Below the pieces are notes generated by a model. It did not search any database. It was not told where the DNA came from and was given only the letters and a program-made list of their open reading frames with translations. A stretch of 41,647 nt of DNA, from the NCBI GenBank assembly GCA_002709405.1, contig PAQV01000053.1, forward strand, positions 1 through 41,647. Direction: 5' to 3'. Each line of letters opens with the position of its first letter. Positions within the stretch are counted from its first letter, which is position 1. Below, piece by piece: positions 1-7,950 of the stretch. This stretch comes from Paracoccaceae bacterium (lineage in GTDB: Bacteria > Pseudomonadota > Alphaproteobacteria > Rhodobacterales > Rhodobacteraceae). Position numbers and translations under genes: made by a program.

Positions 1-98
1 CCCGATGACCTCGGGGGCATCATCCACATCAGTGTAAGGGGGTCATTTTTGGACGCCGATCACCCCGCTACGGGGTCAATTTTGCATGCCGGTTCACA
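1..98. mobile_element. Terminus of an IS21-like insertion sequence (partial)
   Basis: Two imperfect direct repeats of about 25 bp are visible at about 40-65 and 72-98. Each begins GGGGTCA, then a T-rich run, then a GCCG core and a TCAC end. A short dyad (ACCCCG-CTA-CGGGGT) lies between them. Multiple terminal repeats of this kind, ending in CA, are typical of the IS21 family, and this wording resembles IS21-like ends I recall from alphaproteobacteria. The outer end is best placed at position 98 (...TTCACA). The transposase genes would lie left of the window, and the orientation of the IS cannot be judged. The family call is from memory; the repeats themselves are seen directly. Confidence 0.5.
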
Positions 99-667
99 GC
101 CATGCCCTGTTCGACGACCTTGGTATAGAAGTAGGAGTCGATGCTGCGCGCCGATCTACCGGAGCCCTTCGACCGTGCCATGTCGCTCGCGAGCGACGCA
201 TCCTCCGCCCTCTCAACCGCCACCATAAGACGCGCCCACCAGTCATCGACCGCAGCCTTGACCTCGGCTACTTTCGCCTTGCCCATCGGTCTGCCCGAGA
301 ACCACGCGTTGAAGGCGCTCTGCGATGCCGACAACTGCAACACATCCCGCCACCAAGGTGCAGGCGCGATCTGCTTCATCCAGTCCTGTAGCCCATCGTC
401 AGGCGGGTCGTCGTGAGGCAGGTATTTCCTTGGATGGGAAACCTGATCACCCCACAGGTCATGCAAGGCATCGACGATACCCTCCCAGACCTCCTTGCCA
501 TTCAACGCGCGATTCCAAGAACTGTAGTCCTTGGTCTCGTCGAACAGGTCTTCGTCAAACTCCACATTGCAGAGATCGACGATGCGCTGCTTCTTGATGT
601 TGAACGCCATAAGCTGAGCGGCGTAGCCCTTGCCGAATTTCGCCGTCACTCTGTCCTTGTTCGCCAT
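68..667 (-). CDS. Hypothetical protein of element 1, C-terminus replaced by IS sequence
   Basis: A 199-residue protein of no family I recognise. It is soluble and mixed in charge, with Trp-rich patches (WWRD, DDWWARL) and a Lys/Arg-rich start (MANKDR). The start at 667 is chosen because its ATG overlaps the TGA of the upstream HTH gene (TGATG), suggesting translational coupling; a longer frame starts at 700 but runs back into that gene. The last nine residues (VNRHAKLTP) are encoded by the IS21-like terminus, so the original C-terminus has been lost or moved left of the window. It may be non-functional. No signal peptide or membrane segment is seen. Confidence 0.55.
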   Translation of the reverse strand: MANKDRVTAKFGKGYAAQLMAFNIKKQRIVDLCNVEFDEDLFDETKDYSSWNRALNGKEVWEGIVDALHDLWGDQVSHPRKYLPHDDPPDDGLQDWMKQIAPAPWWRDVLQLSASQSAFNAWFSGRPMGKAKVAEVKAAVDDWWARLMVAVERAEDASLASDMARSKGSGRSARSIDSYFYTKVVEQGMAVNRHAKLTP

Positions 668-912
668 CACCCTTGCCCCACTTCTTTTTGCTTCGCCCAC
701 GCAATGACCTCGTGCAGGTCGTAGCGCACTGTCCGCTGGCTGAAGTAGATGGCAGGCGGCGCGTCGCCGCGCTCCTTCATGTCATAGAGCGCGCGTTCCG
801 AGATTTGCAGGAAGTCGCAAACTTGGAGCGGGGTCATCATGCGGGGATGGTTCAGTCGGGTTTCGAGTTCTTCAAGGCGCGACTCGATTGCGCACAGTTG
901 GTCCTGAGACAT
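667..912 (-). CDS. Small helix-turn-helix (AlpA/excisionase-like) protein
   Basis: An 81-residue protein. Residues 1-25 are probably helical (ESRLEELETRLN). From about residue 26 there is a compact DNA-binding domain of the HTH_17/AlpA/MerR-like type: MTPLQVCDFLQISERALYDM is the helix-turn-helix and PPAIYFSQRTVRYD is the wing. Proteins of this size and fold beside a phage-type integrase are usually excisionases (recombination directionality factors) or regulators. Its gene follows the element 1 integrase on the same strand after a 163-bp gap and overlaps the next gene by TGATG. The ATG at 912 has only a weak purine-rich site upstream. Excisionase versus transcription factor cannot be separated from sequence alone. 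Confidence 0.65.
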   Translation of the reverse strand: MSQDQLCAIESRLEELETRLNHPRMMTPLQVCDFLQISERALYDMKERGDAPPAIYFSQRTVRYDLHEVIAWAKQKEVGQG

Positions 913-1075
913 ATCAACGGTTCTTTCTGTTCAAGCATGAACAGCAGGGTCGTTTGCGCTCTCCGCGCCCGTTGATAATTCGGCTTGACCCAAATCATTC
1001 AGGCGCCGATCCCCTGAACAATGTGCTGGCACTTACCACAACGGCAAGCGCACCATAAACTTAGTGCAGGAATGG

Positions 1076-2236
1076 TTAAGATTCAATTTCGAAAGAAGGT
1101 ACTACCTTAATCCGCTCGAAATACACTTTCTCAATATCCTCGACGGCGCGGCGGTTACCCATGCGCTTGAGGTATTTCATAAGCATGTCACTGCCCTCGC
1201 CTGCCTTCTTGTCGCCGCGCAGGAAGTGGGCGACGTAGTCAGGCAAGAACGCCTCGGCTGACGCCTGCATGAAGTGACGCCGCCCGTCATGGGGCAGAAA
1301 CACGCGAACCCGCTCTCCGCCGATCTCTGCGAACGTTCCCTTGGGGTCTGTGATGTAGCCATTGGCAGACGACGCCGGGAACACCCACTCGCTGCCCGAC
1401 TGACGGATCGCCTTGAGCAGGTCGATAGCTGTGTCCATGACTGGCAGAGTGCGGGCGAGCTTGTTCTTCATCTTGGTCAGGTGGATCGTCTTGTTCTGCA
1501 AATCGACCTGATCCCACGACAGCGAGCAGACGTTCTCGGAGCGGATGCCCGTCAGGAACATGACGGCGACGGCGGTGCCGACGATCACGTTCTTTTCGCG
1601 CCGCGCCATAATCGCCTCCCAGATCATCGACCAGTCGTCGGCATCGAGGTCATGGTCGCGGGCAGCAGCAGTCCACTGCGCCTCTGTCTCGTCGCTCTTG
1701 GCAACCCGCGTCTTCTTCTGGCCGACCGGATTGACGACGGGGGCGAAGTTGAACGCGTTGCCTATCCCGATGCGCACGGCTCGCGCCGTCGCCTTCTTGC
1801 CCTCGGCCATTAGACGGTTGAGGACAGCCTGCACGTTTGCCGAGGTCACGTCCGCGACGTTGCTGTCTATGATCTCCTTCGCGTGCATCTCAAGCTGGCG
1901 GGTCATGCGGTCGCGGTGGGAGTCCGACATACCACCCTGCGCCTGTGACGTGTCGCACCAGAACCGCCAACCATCGCGCACCGTCTGAATGTCGCTCTTG
2001 GCAACACCCGTTTTAGTGTCCCCCTGCTTGAACGCTGTCAGGGCGTCCATCGCCGGGAACCCGCCGATCTTGATCGACTTCGTTTTCCCATCGACCTTGC
2101 GCTTGATGTACCAAGTGCTCTTGGTTTTGCCGACGTTCAGGTAGAGGCCCGGAAAGCGGTCGCCGTCGTGTCGATACATGCCCGGTGGGGTTTTCAGCAG
2201 GCGTGCGGGCTTGGTGAAGTCGATTGCGGTGGTCAT
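1076..2236 (-). CDS. Tyrosine recombinase/integrase of element 1
   Basis: A 386-residue site-specific recombinase. The N-terminal part (residues 10-60) resembles the arm-binding domain of P4-type integrases (FPGLYLNVGKTKSTWYIKRKV). The catalytic domain shows Arg232 (LTGIRSENVCSLSW), His316-x-x-Arg319 (LPHDGRRHF) and a likely nucleophile Tyr355 (MLMKYL). The usual LGH motif appears as FLRGDK around 338-343, so the second active-site His is not conserved. The ATG at 2236 is preferred over an upstream TTG at 2269 because GGAG stands 8 bases before it. The gene lies beside the 2401-2446 tRNA-Asn scar and is read away from it, the usual layout for an island integrase. Confidence 0.88.
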   Translation of the reverse strand: MTTAIDFTKPARLLKTPPGMYRHDGDRFPGLYLNVGKTKSTWYIKRKVDGKTKSIKIGGFPAMDALTAFKQGDTKTGVAKSDIQTVRDGWRFWCDTSQAQGGMSDSHRDRMTRQLEMHAKEIIDSNVADVTSANVQAVLNRLMAEGKKATARAVRIGIGNAFNFAPVVNPVGQKKTRVAKSDETEAQWTAAARDHDLDADDWSMIWEAIMARREKNVIVGTAVAVMFLTGIRSENVCSLSWDQVDLQNKTIHLTKMKNKLARTLPVMDTAIDLLKAIRQSGSEWVFPASSANGYITDPKGTFAEIGGERVRVFLPHDGRRHFMQASAEAFLPDYVAHFLRGDKKAGEGSDMLMKYLKRMGNRRAVEDIEKVYFERIKVVPSFEIES

Positions 2237-2251
2237 CTGTCGTGCTCCGAT

Positions 2252-2329
2252 TTTTGCAACGTTTTGCAACGCACGACGTCACTAAGGCGCATTCTGGCGC
2301 ACTGTCAACCGATTGATTATCGTTGCAAA
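2252..2329. repeat. Short repeats beside integrase 1, candidate arm-type sites
   Basis: Two adjacent identical 10-mers, TTTTGCAACG, at 2252-2261 and 2262-2271, with an inverted copy CGTTGCAAA at 2321-2329. They lie between the integrase start and the att scar, where tyrosine integrases of the lambda/P4 type carry arm-type binding sites. A second small repeat (GGCGCAYTC) is at 2286-2303. The function is inferred from position only. Confidence 0.4.
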
Positions 2330-2400
2330 GTAGGTTCAAACCACTGTTTTTAATGACGAACTGCATCAACATGCACCAAGTGAATAAATATCGTCGCTTG

Positions 2401-2446
2401 ACTGTTAATCAATTGGTCGTAGGTTCGATCCCTACCGCCGGAGCCA
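2401..2446 (+). repeat. tRNA-Asn 3'-end att scar (left copy, junction of elements 1 and 2)
   Basis: 46 bp identical to 15533-15578. It covers the anticodon loop (CTGTTAA, anticodon GTT for Asn at 2404-2406), the variable loop, a perfect T-arm (GTAGG-TTCGATC-CCTAC) and the 3' acceptor strand CGCCGGA-GCCA. The D-arm and 5' acceptor strand are absent, so this is not a functional tRNA gene. It is the copy of the attachment site left at the far end of element 1, and it became the left boundary of element 2. Confidence 0.9.
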
Positions 2447-2512
2447 AAATATCTCAATAAAATGAGATACATGGAAGACGAGGCGCTTCGGGCGGCCGTT
2501 TGTCTTCTCACT

Positions 2513-2535
2513 GAATCGCCACGGAATCGCCACCG
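2513..2535 (+). repeat. Candidate arm-type integrase sites, left end of element 2
   Basis: Two tandem copies of a motif close to GAATCGCCACSG, at 2513-2524 and 2524-2535. The 15-mer ACGGAATCGCCACCG (2521-2535) recurs exactly at 15391-15405 near the other end. In the excised circle these two clusters would flank the att core, about 67 bp on this side, as arm-type sites of a tyrosine integrase do. Confidence 0.5.
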
Positions 2536-2747
2536 CGAGCGCGATTCAACGCGGCGCGGCATCGCGCACGTTGAAGGTTGCCCAACCAGTCAATAGACCG
2601 CCAGAACACCCGTACTCCCCGAATGCGCCCGATTACCGCCCAGATCGGGCGGCACAAGGAAACGATGGCTCGCGTTTGCGGTAGATTGCTCCGACGCCCT
2701 CCTGCTAAAGTTGACCCATTGGGTAAGGTTCGAGAAGGAATTTGACG

Positions 2748-3362
2748 GTGAAGGGTTTGGGTAACGTTTTCGCCCTCATGGTGGTGGGGGTGGTTGTCGC
2801 GGTGACGGCACCGCAAATCGGGCTTTGGGTCGGGTTGGCCTTCCTCGTGGTGCCTCTAGTGGCACTGTTCAGGCTGCTTCCGCAACTCCACCTCGGGCAT
2901 CGCGGCTTCGGTATTGCGGTTGCGGCTATTGTGGCAACGACTGCTATAGGATCGCACTATGCGTCAGCGTTCGGACGGGACGACAAGTGGGTCAGTGGTT
3001 GGGGTCAAGGTGTCGCGGAAGCGATTGTGACGCACGGCCCGGGAAATCAAATCTATGTAACATGCAATGAGAGCGGTGGAGCGGGATCAACCGGCATATC
3101 GTTCATGCTCGCCGGGAAAGCACCCACCGGCGACAACATCACGTTGACCTTTGACAATGAGAATCCTGAACAAATTTGGATTTCCAATGGGGAAATCACA
3201 TCGAACTGTCGCGCTTGCATGGGCAATTATGAATATACTATCCGAAGACTTAAATCGCACAATTCCGTGCACGTCCTTTTCGAGAACGGCGACAATGCAA
3301 GGTTCACCCTCCAAGGGTCCAATAAGGCCATAAAGGACTGTGTCCCTGATTTCGCACGTTGA
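2748..3362 (+). CDS. Hypothetical membrane-anchored protein
   Basis: A protein of 204 residues with three hydrophobic segments at about residues 5-20, 24-42 and 52-68, followed by about 135 polar residues rich in beta-forming and Gly/Asn residues. The soluble part holds four Cys (VTCNESG, NCRACMG, KDC), which suits disulphides outside the cytoplasm. It ends with FTLQGSNKAIKDC, a pattern I associate loosely with small periplasmic proteins. The GTG at 2748 is chosen because AAGGA stands 7 bases upstream; an in-frame TTG at 2742 is too close to that site. It is the first of three plus-strand genes at the left end of element 2. The function is unknown. Confidence 0.6.
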   Translation: MKGLGNVFALMVVGVVVAVTAPQIGLWVGLAFLVVPLVALFRLLPQLHLGHRGFGIAVAAIVATTAIGSHYASAFGRDDKWVSGWGQGVAEAIVTHGPGNQIYVTCNESGGAGSTGISFMLAGKAPTGDNITLTFDNENPEQIWISNGEITSNCRACMGNYEYTIRRLKSHNSVHVLFENGDNARFTLQGSNKAIKDCVPDFAR

Positions 3363-3437
3363 TGCAATTCATACCATTTTGACACAGGCGCACGGATCAT
3401 CCCGTTACCCCGCACGCCTTTGGAAACGGAGCACGGC

Positions 3438-3767
3438 TTGAACAAAGTACTTCCAATAATCTTCTTGGCGTTTGACGGCCTTGCTGCACCGGCGCAGGCT
3501 CAGACGATTCCCCGCTACAATGTCGAAGGCTACTGCCAACAGGTTGCCGATATTAGTGGCGGGTCGGCGATGATCTTCAACGGCTGCATGGATATGGAGC
3601 AACAGGCCTACAACGTCCTGAAACCCGTCTGGGCGCAACTGCCCGGCAATTCGCGCAACTACTGCGACGAGGTCGCACGGGTTAGCGGCGGGTCCTACAG
3701 TATCCTTCAAGGCTGCATCGAAATGGAAACCGACGCGACAAACTCACCCCGATCGTTCGATTACTGA
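3438..3767 (+). CDS. Exported protein with two Cys-containing repeats
   Basis: 109 residues. The TTG at 3438 is preferred because GGAG stands 6-7 bases upstream and the protein then begins with a clean Sec signal peptide (residues 1 to about 21, ending APAQA). The mature protein consists of two copies of a roughly 35-residue unit: YC-x2-VA-x-I/V-SGGS-x3-I-x-GC-x-x-ME. The first copy starts at the YNVEGYC segment, the second at GNSRNYC. Each unit has two Cys that could form one disulphide. Similar YC...GGS...C repeats occur in small secreted alphaproteobacterial proteins of unknown role. It lies 75 bp after the membrane protein and 2 bp before the next gene. Confidence 0.65.
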   Translation: MNKVLPIIFLAFDGLAAPAQAQTIPRYNVEGYCQQVADISGGSAMIFNGCMDMEQQAYNVLKPVWAQLPGNSRNYCDEVARVSGGSYSILQGCIEMETDATNSPRSFDY

Positions 3768-3769
3768 TC

Positions 3770-4228
3770 ATGGCCTTGAAAATAGTCCCTCCAATCCTCG
3801 CCGCGGCATTCGGCACTCTCCTGTCCGCCCCAGCACAAGCCGATTTCATTGACACCCGTTGGTCGGTTGTCGGTTTCACCGGCGAAGCGTGGGTCATCAA
3901 CCCGCAGAGCATCATTGGCCAGTCTCAAACCTTCAATCGCGGATTTGCGGAAGGCGTGTTCTACAACTGCGACTATTCCGGTCAGTCTTCCACCTATACC
4001 CGGTATGACAACGACGCCTTTTTTGCCAATCCCGAATTCGAGCTATTCAAATCGCTCCGCAATGAGTTGACGCTGAGTAGTGAAACCTTGTTCGTTCATC
4101 GGATTACCTGCGAAGGTGACGGCAACCCAGCCAACCGGCGCGTGATGTATCCCTTCGTCACGAATGAGGCCCGGAAATCCGCGTGGTATATCTTTGAAGG
4201 TGGGGTTTTCTCGCTTTACACCCCCTAG
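3770..4228 (+). CDS. Hypothetical exported protein
   Basis: 152 residues with a signal peptide (residues 1 to about 24, ending SAPAQA before DFIDTRW). The mature part has one Cys pair (YNCDYSG and HRITCEGDG) and a beta-rich look (RWSVVGFTGEAWVI). The ATG lies 2 bp after the TGA of the previous gene and no clear Shine-Dalgarno is seen, so it is probably translated by coupling. The gene converges on the subtilase gene, whose stop lies 49 bp further on, with no obvious terminator between them. I do not recognise the family. Together with its neighbour it forms a two-gene exported-protein unit carried by element 2. Confidence 0.65.
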   Translation: MALKIVPPILAAAFGTLLSAPAQADFIDTRWSVVGFTGEAWVINPQSIIGQSQTFNRGFAEGVFYNCDYSGQSSTYTRYDNDAFFANPEFELFKSLRNELTLSSETLFVHRITCEGDGNPANRRVMYPFVTNEARKSAWYIFEGGVFSLYTP

Positions 4229-4277
4229 CCCCGCTTGCCGCTACGATATGAAGCACGTCCATAGCAGCGCGAGGCTA

Positions 4278-6815
4278 TTAGACCGAAGCCTCAATTTGTT
4301 TGGCTTCAACCATCGCACTGATTTCGGTGTGAAGGTCGACAGGCTGTCCGGGCGCGGAAATCGAAATCACCAACGCATAGCGTCCCTTGTCATTAAAACG
4401 CTTCTGCCCGGAATGGGTCTTCCACCACCCGGTGACAGGATAGACCGCAATCGCGTCGTGCAAGGCGAGGTCAATCGCTTTGCCGCGCCACAGGTCACAG
4501 TGCAGCGATCCCGCCTGAACCGCTTTTGGGCCGAGGAGCCAATAGTCAGCTTCTTTGTCGGCCGGAGGAGTTCCCTTCTCCTGATGCCCCGAAATTCGAC
4601 GAAGAAACTTCTCTTTGCCCTCTAGGCGCTTCTTCATGGCGAACCGGAGCCCGAACGAGCGGTAAGTCTCGGGGCGGGTTGCCGCGCGCCCTGAAAGGTT
4701 CGGCTCAATAAAATAGGAGACCGTGACCTTCATCATGACGATGCCGTTTTCAATCGCTTCCAGAGCCGCCTTCGGCCACGGGAGGTTATAGAAGTGCATT
4801 TCGTTGAAGACCGGCGGGCCTCCTGCATCGCTGGGGGCGAACGGCTGAATCGGAGCCTGCGCAACAAGCGTCACATCGTTTTGCGCCGAGAACACGGCCC
4901 GTTGCAGGTTCGGAACGCCATAACCAAACTCACGCAGCGCCTTTTGCTTCTCCCCTTTGCTCCCGCCTTTCCAATGCGCCCCGCGCCCAATGAAGTGCTT
5001 TCGGATCGGCTCAGGCCAGAAGGCGGAATCCACCATCAACGCTCGGTGCGTCTCGGGCCACAGGTCCGGGAGGGCCGCCTGCAAGCCGCCCACGAAGTTT
5101 CCCGCCATCCCTGCCGCCGCACTTGTCGCCCAGAAGGGCACGAGCGGCTGATGCAACACATTAGAGCCCGGAGCGAGCAGCGAGACAGATTCCGCCCAAC
5201 CGCAATCTCCCGAGGCATTGGTCAGCATGTTGCCCGCCTCGAAAAGCACCTCGGGCTTGATCGGCGTCAGGTCGTTCGCCAAGCTCTGAGTGCCCAAGCT
5301 GAAGGGACTCCGATGATTTGCCGGGACCACTGGTTTCAAGCCCGGTGGCGCGGGCGGTGGCGTCTCCTTTCGTGTGAAGCCGCCGATTGTAAGCGCGTTC
5401 CAGCTTTGTGACGGGTCTTCCAGAGGGTGCGATTGCTGGACGTGAGCCAAGGCACCACCGGGCATGTTGCCCGTCGCCACCACCATCAGCCGTTTAGGGC
5501 GTTCGGCAGCAGGAACGCCGTCAGCCTGATCGCCGGGCATCGAACCCGAAATAATCTGATCCAAAGCACCGCTCCAACTTGAGGGGCGCTCGGGTGGAAA
5601 ATCACAGGCGGAGTTTGCGAGGCAGAAGGCCCGCCGGACATTTGGCCGCTCCGCCTCGACGAGTGATACGGCGCCTTCCGTAACCACGCCGTAGCTCGGC
5701 GGCTTTGTTGCGGGGAAACCATGCGGGGGGAGGAGCTTCATGGACTCGACTGCGTGGGTCAACTCCACCTGCCGCTGATCGTTCATCAGAGGCTCAAGGT
5801 CACCATAAAGCGCCAGCCCGGCCAGCGGTGTGCCGTGGCCGCCGTGGGGATAGTGGTCTTCCGTCCCCCAAGCCCCATCATAGGCCCAAGCTCCGTGCAG
5901 CCCGGGAGCGATCAGCGGGTGCCCTCCCGCAACACCCGTGTCCAACGCGCAGACCGCATTTGCGCCCTCTGGCGGCGGGGAAACCCGCTTCACAAGATCG
6001 ACAACCCAATCCTCCGGGCCGACACCATTGCCCTGACTGTCTAGGAAAGGCTCAATCGTGCCGGTTGACCTTCGCACTTCCACAAGCGCGCCCAGCACCC
6101 GGCCAGCGAAGCCCGCTGCCGTGGCCGCTGATCCGTGAACGAAAAGAACTGTCGTGTCCGGGAAAAAGAGGCGATCCTGATGCACCTCAAGGTCCGCAAG
6201 TTGAGCCGCCGCCGCGACACCCTCGGCCATATTCGCGCCGCCGCGCACCCAGAGTTCCCACCAAACGGCATCGGGAGAATCGAACTCCGCCGGGCCAACA
6301 AATAGGGACCGTGCCGCTGCGGCTTGGATCGTCTCAATCCGCTCAAATCGGTCAAGGTCTTGCCGTGCTTGGTTTCCGGGGTCTTTTCCATACCCCTGAA
6401 GCCTGCCCCGCAGAAAAGCACGGGCATCATCTGGCACGAAAATGAGAGCGCTTTCCGTTCGGTCGTCTCGCCGCTCTGATCGAAGCAAGACCACATCTTC
6501 CTGCGGGAACTCAAGATTCTTGGGCAGTTTCACCGCGCCAGAACGGGCAGATTGCGGCGGCATGGTGCCCACCTCAACAATCGTGCCGGGCTTCAGCCAC
6601 TCGACGGGCAAACGGTTGTCGTGCCCCGCCCCAGGTATCTCGCCCAGCGCGGCAGCCAATTGGTCGAGAAGGTTCTGGGCGTGTGCCGCGTAATCTTCCC
6701 GGAGCGGCTTCTTGTCCATCTTCTGCTTCGGGTAGGAATAACCAACCTCGTCCCGGAATACGTCGAACGGGATGTGCACATGCTTGCGCGCGTCGAAATC
6801 ACTTTGATCCGCCAT
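4278..6815 (-). CDS. Subtilisin-like (S8) serine protease paired with an AAA+ ATPase
   Basis: 845 residues, far longer than a simple subtilase. Residues 1 to about 285 are an uncharacterised N-terminal region with no signal peptide, so the protein is probably cytoplasmic. The S8 domain (about 286-640) has the full triad: Asp292 (CALDTGV), His327 (HGGHGTPLAG) and Ser565 (FWATSAAAGMAG), plus oxyanion-hole Asn450 (VVATGNMPG). A C-terminal region of about 200 residues (660-845) is likely a beta-rich accessory domain. The gene follows the AAA+ ATPase gene on the same strand after 53 bp; AGGG stands 5 bases before the ATG. The lack of a secretion signal and the fixed ATPase partner suggest an intracellular, regulated protease, perhaps in phage defence. 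That role is inference. Confidence 0.85.
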   Translation of the reverse strand: MADQSDFDARKHVHIPFDVFRDEVGYSYPKQKMDKKPLREDYAAHAQNLLDQLAAALGEIPGAGHDNRLPVEWLKPGTIVEVGTMPPQSARSGAVKLPKNLEFPQEDVVLLRSERRDDRTESALIFVPDDARAFLRGRLQGYGKDPGNQARQDLDRFERIETIQAAAARSLFVGPAEFDSPDAVWWELWVRGGANMAEGVAAAAQLADLEVHQDRLFFPDTTVLFVHGSAATAAGFAGRVLGALVEVRRSTGTIEPFLDSQGNGVGPEDWVVDLVKRVSPPPEGANAVCALDTGVAGGHPLIAPGLHGAWAYDGAWGTEDHYPHGGHGTPLAGLALYGDLEPLMNDQRQVELTHAVESMKLLPPHGFPATKPPSYGVVTEGAVSLVEAERPNVRRAFCLANSACDFPPERPSSWSGALDQIISGSMPGDQADGVPAAERPKRLMVVATGNMPGGALAHVQQSHPLEDPSQSWNALTIGGFTRKETPPPAPPGLKPVVPANHRSPFSLGTQSLANDLTPIKPEVLFEAGNMLTNASGDCGWAESVSLLAPGSNVLHQPLVPFWATSAAAGMAGNFVGGLQAALPDLWPETHRALMVDSAFWPEPIRKHFIGRGAHWKGGSKGEKQKALREFGYGVPNLQRAVFSAQNDVTLVAQAPIQPFAPSDAGGPPVFNEMHFYNLPWPKAALEAIENGIVMMKVTVSYFIEPNLSGRAATRPETYRSFGLRFAMKKRLEGKEKFLRRISGHQEKGTPPADKEADYWLLGPKAVQAGSLHCDLWRGKAIDLALHDAIAVYPVTGWWKTHSGQKRFNDKGRYALVISISAPGQPVDLHTEISAMVEAKQIEASV

Positions 6816-6868
6816 TAGACCCTGCTTCCAAATTCATTGGGCTCACCATTCACGCTCTGCGTGCACGG

Positions 6869-7879
6869 CTACAGGTTCGCGCCTTTACGAAACTTACCCT
6901 TGAAGGTTTGGCGATCATGCAGGGCCGAGCGCAGGGCGTCAGCCGAAATTTTTGTCACGCCGTCAATAATTGCGTCTTTCACAACCGAGTCCGTGGCGCG
7001 CACAAGCTCACCGGGGCTCAACCCTACCAATGTCGGTTCAAATGAGGACCAAGACCGCGCATTCAACTTGAACTTGCCGAGGCGCTTTTCAATAATCTCT
7101 CGCGCAGCAACGGAGTCCGGCAGCGAATATTCCACCACCTCGTCAAACCGGCGAGCCAAGGCTTCGTCGAGAATTTCAACATGGTTTGTCGCGGCCAGCA
7201 CAACGCTGTCCGTCGAATTGGGCTCTTCCATGAATGCGAGAACCGAATTCAGGACCCGGCGGATTTCGCCAACATCGTTCGGATCACCCCGGCGAGCGCC
7301 GATAGCATCGAACTCGTCGAGAAGATACACACCGCGCATCTGGGCAATCTGATCGAACAACACCCGGAGCTTGCCTGCGGTCTCCCCGAAGAATCGGCTG
7401 AAAAGGGATTCAAGCCGGACGGTGAACAAGGGCAACCGAAGCTCACCGGCCAGCGCCGAGGCTGTCATGGTCTTGCCCGTTCCGGGAGGTCCAACGAGGA
7501 GCAAATGGGTTGTGGGCTTCTGACCGTATTGGCGCAGCGTGGCACGTTCTTCTTGCTGCCGGACCACGCGGGCTAGTCGGTTGCGCACATCGTCGGTCAG
7601 CACCATGTTGCCCAAGGTAATCTTCGGGTAAGTGCTTTCGACAAGCTCCTGAAGTTCGGCCCGTGGGCGAGCCATCGGGATCGGCGCCTGTCCCCCTGCA
7701 GGAGCGCCAAGGCGCCGCTGATCTCGCGCCTTCTGAACAGCACGCTTCAGCTTCTCCGCATCATCGGCCCGCCCTTCGCGCGCCTGTTGCGCGGCGATCT
7801 GCAAAGCGACTGAAAGGAACTGATCTTCGTCGCCCTCGATATGCGAATTGAGGAGGGCAAGAATCTGTCGTGTAGTCAT
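6869..7879 (-). CDS. AAA+ ATPase partner of the subtilase
   Basis: 336 residues. Residues 1 to about 55 form a helical N-domain (QILALLNSHIEGDEDQFLS, then an Ala/Lys-rich helix), followed by a Pro/Gly linker. The AAA+ core has Walker A GPPGTGKT (130-137), Walker B LLDEFD (186-191), sensor 1 Asn232 (AATN) and an Arg finger in ARRFD (242-246). It resembles the classical FtsH/Cdc48-type AAA clade with a single ring domain and no protease or membrane segment of its own. The start at 7879 is favoured by GGAGG 9 bases upstream; longer frames lack such a site. It is transcribed just ahead of the subtilase. It could unfold substrates for the protease or hold it inactive until triggered. Confidence 0.88.
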   Translation of the reverse strand: MTTRQILALLNSHIEGDEDQFLSVALQIAAQQAREGRADDAEKLKRAVQKARDQRRLGAPAGGQAPIPMARPRAELQELVESTYPKITLGNMVLTDDVRNRLARVVRQQEERATLRQYGQKPTTHLLLVGPPGTGKTMTASALAGELRLPLFTVRLESLFSRFFGETAGKLRVLFDQIAQMRGVYLLDEFDAIGARRGDPNDVGEIRRVLNSVLAFMEEPNSTDSVVLAATNHVEILDEALARRFDEVVEYSLPDSVAAREIIEKRLGKFKLNARSWSSFEPTLVGLSPGELVRATDSVVKDAIIDGVTKISADALRSALHDRQTFKGKFRKGANL

Positions 7880-7950
7880 CACCTGCGCCTCCTTTTCTGA
7901 AAAGCTCGCTGCGCCGTGGCCAACGTCGAAATCACGATGACGGTTCACAA

